Source: Firmicutes bacterium UBA1393
GTDB taxonomy: Bacteria > Bacillota > DTU025
Direction: 5' to 3'
Length of the DNA: 44,445 bases
Assembly: GCA_002305255.1 (NCBI GenBank)
Contig: DBQN01000058.1
Location: 226 to 44,670 of the forward strand
Positions within the stretch are counted from its first letter, which is position 1; every line of letters begins with the position of its first letter. The notes under the pieces were generated by a model. It was given only the letters and a program-made list of their open reading frames with translations, did no database searches and had not been told where the DNA came from. Made by a program: the position numbers and the translations under genes. This document shows positions 42,535-44,445 of the stretch, in pieces.

Positions 42535-43605
42535 ATGATTGCGGCGATTTCGTTCGCAGGCGGTCTGGTGCTGTTTCTGGTGTGTACGCTCACCCTTGCG
42601 CGGGCACTGGGCGCCGTGCTCAGGGGCAAGGTGCGGTCGCGTCTGTACCGCGCCTCCGTGCCGGCGGGCTTCGTCGTAGGCACTGCTGCCACAGCAGCGG
42701 TGCAGAGCTCCACATTGGTAAGTGTGGTGCTTTTGGGGTTGGTGGAAGCCGGCGCCATCGGGCTGGGCCCTGCCTTCGCCGCTGTACTCGGAGCCAATGT
42801 AGGGACTACTGTGACGGCCGGCCTGGCAGGTCTGCGCCCTACGATCCTGGGATGGGTCTCTCTGGCCGCTGGCCTCTTCATGGTCGTGCGGTCTTCGCGC
42901 GGCAAGGTGCGCGCTCAGGCAGGCGGAGTTCCGCAAGATGCCCTGGTGGGCCTGGCGTTCTTCGCCTTTGCCGGTGTTGTGCTGGGGCTCGACATAGTGG
43001 GCGACTCGGCCGATGCCGTGTTCGGCCTCGACAATGTGCAGAGACTGATCAGCCTGGCCAGCGTGAACAGCCTCGGAGCTTTCATCGCGGGCAGCGTCAT
43101 CACGGCGGTGCTGCACAGCAGTTCGCTGGTGACTGTGACCCTGGTCAACCTGGTGAGAGAGGGATCACTGCCCCTGGAGGCGGGTCTTGCGCTGATGCTG
43201 GGCAGCAACGTCGGCACCTCCATAACGCCGCTTCTCGCCTCGGCGCCGTCGGGTCGGCGGGCGCGGGCCCTCGCCATTGCGAACGTGCTGTTCAACCTTG
43301 CCGGAGCCCTGCTATTCCTTCCTGCCACCGGGTCCTTCGCAGAGATCCTACGTGCTGTAGTGCCCGACCAGGGCATGCAGATAGCCGCCGCCCACGCGGC
43401 GTTCAACGTGCTTACCGCCACAGTGATGCTGCCGTTCTCGAGAACCGTCATGAGCCTGTTCGTAGGCGACGGAGGCGACAAGGAGATCGATACATATGAC
43501 ACTTATCGAAGCGATCGTTCTAGGCATCGTGCAAGGTCTGACAGAATTCCTGCCGGTGTCGAGTTCAGGCCATCTCGTGCTGGCAAGCTGGGCTCTGGGG
43601 GTTGA
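42535..43605 (+). CDS. Na/Pi-cotransporter-family membrane protein (NptA/PhoU-less type)
   Basis: The 356-residue protein has two QSS repeats typical of the type II Na/Pi family: VQSSTLVSVVLLG with GANVGTTVTA, and LHSSSLVTVTLVN with GSNVGTSITPLLAS. About eight hydrophobic segments are seen. No PhoU tail is present. GGAGGTG precedes ATG 42535. The last 36 residues run 110 bases into uppP in another frame and look like low-quality Arg/Ser-rich sequence; the true protein may end earlier in related species. Substrate is uncertain. Confidence 0.85.
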   Translation: MIAAISFAGGLVLFLVCTLTLARALGAVLRGKVRSRLYRASVPAGFVVGTAATAAVQSSTLVSVVLLGLVEAGAIGLGPAFAAVLGANVGTTVTAGLAGLRPTILGWVSLAAGLFMVVRSSRGKVRAQAGGVPQDALVGLAFFAFAGVVLGLDIVGDSADAVFGLDNVQRLISLASVNSLGAFIAGSVITAVLHSSSLVTVTLVNLVREGSLPLEAGLALMLGSNVGTSITPLLASAPSGRRARALAIANVLFNLAGALLFLPATGSFAEILRAVVPDQGMQIAAAHAAFNVLTATVMLPFSRTVMSLFVGDGGDKEIDTYDTYRSDRSRHRARSDRIPAGVEFRPSRAGKLGSGG

Positions 43606-44332
43606 TGCCGGGCTGTCGGTGGCCATAGGGGTGCACTTCGGCACTGCGCTGGCTGTAATCGCACTCTACCGGCGGGAGATCCTGCGGATCATCCAGGGGT
43701 TTTTCAGGGGTATTGTCAGAAGAGACGGCAGTTCCGGGCTTGCCTGGTGCCTCGTCATCACCAGCGTTCCTGCGGCGATCGTGGGTCTGCTGGCTGAGGA
43801 CGCGGTGGACCGGGCTTTCTCATCGCCTGCGTTCGTCGCTGTTGGGCTGTTAATCACCGGTGCGGTGCTGTGGTTCGTTCAGGCGCGCCAGACGCCTCAG
43901 CGGGGGCGTGCGTGGCACTCAGCGAGCTCGAGGTGCGTTGGGCGCAACTCGAAGCTGACCTACGGCCAGGCGGGCGTGATCGGCCTGGCACAGGCCATCG
44001 CGATACTCCCGGGTGTGTCAAGGTCAGGACTGACGATCTCTGGCGCGCTGTCCGTCGGGCTAGACCGCGAGTTCGCCGCAGAGTACTCTTTCATCGCTTC
44101 CCTTCCCGTGATTCTCGGAGGCGTAATACTCTACCCGTTCACCTCAGGGCAGGGCCTGGCATCCCTAGCTTCAGTTTCCATTGCCGCGGCCGCCGCTGCG
44201 GCAGCGGTGTCAGGGATCCTCGCTATGCTGCTTCTGCGCAGCCTCGTCAAACAGGGAAGACTTCGATACTTCTCATACTACGTGTGGGCTGTCGGCATCA
44301 TCACGTTGCTGCTGCGCGCTGGAGGAATGTGA
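43496..44332 (+). CDS. uppP: Undecaprenyl-diphosphatase UppP (BacA)
   Basis: UppP removes a phosphate from undecaprenyl diphosphate so that the lipid carrier can be reused in wall synthesis. The 278-residue multi-pass protein has QGLTEFLPVSSSGHLVL (E17, S22-S24, H26) and LPGVSRSGLTISGAL, the two active-site motifs. ATG 43496 follows AGGAG at 43481-43485, inside the preceding gene. A small loop of about 25 residues (about 130-155, QTPQRGRAWHSASSRC) is polar. Bacitracin resistance is a known effect of the family. Confidence 0.96.
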   Translation: MTLIEAIVLGIVQGLTEFLPVSSSGHLVLASWALGVDAGLSVAIGVHFGTALAVIALYRREILRIIQGFFRGIVRRDGSSGLAWCLVITSVPAAIVGLLAEDAVDRAFSSPAFVAVGLLITGAVLWFVQARQTPQRGRAWHSASSRCVGRNSKLTYGQAGVIGLAQAIAILPGVSRSGLTISGALSVGLDREFAAEYSFIASLPVILGGVILYPFTSGQGLASLASVSIAAAAAAAAVSGILAMLLLRSLVKQGRLRYFSYYVWAVGIITLLLRAGGM

Positions 44333-44339
44333 CCGGCGG

Positions 44340-44354
44340 GCTAGAATCTCTAGC
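44340..44354 (+). other. Short hairpin after uppP
   Basis: GCTAGA and TCTAGC are exact inverted repeats around ATC, seven bases after the uppP stop. No T run follows. The remaining bases to 44445 show no gene. Confidence 0.35.
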
Positions 44355-44445
44355 TGATGGTGGTGATGGCGATTGGCACCGGGCACCGATACTAGCAGGC
44401 ATCGGACTGCAAAGCGAGCCACGAAATCAAAGGCAGAGAGAAGCC

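Overview
The window is a contiguous, gene-dense, GC-rich stretch of bacterial chromosome with 44 supported protein-coding genes. I saw no rRNA, tRNA, CRISPR array, insertion sequence or phage gene. The gene set points to an endospore-forming member of the Bacillota (Firmicutes) with high G+C: spoIVB, spo0A, a Spo0E-like phosphatase, dpaB, a spore-type SH3/GH18 glucosaminidase, PdaB/YlxY-type deacetylases and the asd-dapG-dapA-rnj-tepA-ylzJ block known from Bacillus. A deep-branching high-GC clostridial or Limnochordia/Symbiobacterium-like lineage is my guess; the sequence alone does not settle it. TTG starts are common (def, fmt, dut, dapG, probably rnj and the DMT transporter).

Layout. (1) 222-6746: yqeG-priA-def-fmt-yugP-rsmB, a tightly packed housekeeping operon for replication restart, N-terminal formyl-Met processing and rRNA methylation. 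(2) 6792-9574: spoIVB, a small GerE-like regulator, and spo0A with an exceptional Arg/Asp-repeat linker. (3) 9614-13189: steA-steB-GT2-MraY-like transferase, mostly with stop/start overlaps, which looks like an envelope or division module. (4) 13245-16157, minus strand: a CofE-like protein with a large inserted domain, and a DMT transporter. (5) 16567-17094: ferritin. (6) 17215-23961, minus strand: a type II fatty-acid operon fabH-acpP-fabK-fabD-fabG-fabF-fabZ behind a FabT-like MarR regulator, with a strong promoter and a FabT-like operator in front of fabH. (7) 24045-30147: a membrane-anchored WD40 protein, a zinc-dependent dehydrogenase, endonuclease IV, and a DinG-type helicase fused to an N-terminal JAMM metalloprotease-like domain. 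(8) 30218-34898: two polysaccharide deacetylases, a convergent SH3-GH18 enzyme, dut, a Spo0E-like gene and a glycine-rich stress-type protein. (9) 35027-44332: dapB-dpaB-asd-dapG-dapA (lysine, diaminopimelate and dipicolinate), rnj, tepA, ylzJ-like, a Na/Pi-cotransporter-like gene, and uppP.

How the genes work together. Spo0A, the Spo0E-like phosphatase and SpoIVB belong to sporulation control. DapA supplies dihydrodipicolinate, used by DapB for cell-wall diaminopimelate and by DpaB for spore dipicolinate, although dpaA is absent from its usual place. UppP and the MraY-like enzyme share the undecaprenyl carrier. The deacetylases and GH18 enzyme would act on cortex or wall glycan.

The most unusual items are the JAMM-DinG fusion, the CofE-like protein with a nuclease-like insertion, the Spo0A linker, the Cys/His-rich FabK tail, the envelope cluster next to spo0A, and a habit of Ala/Gly/Asp-rich insertions in conserved enzymes.
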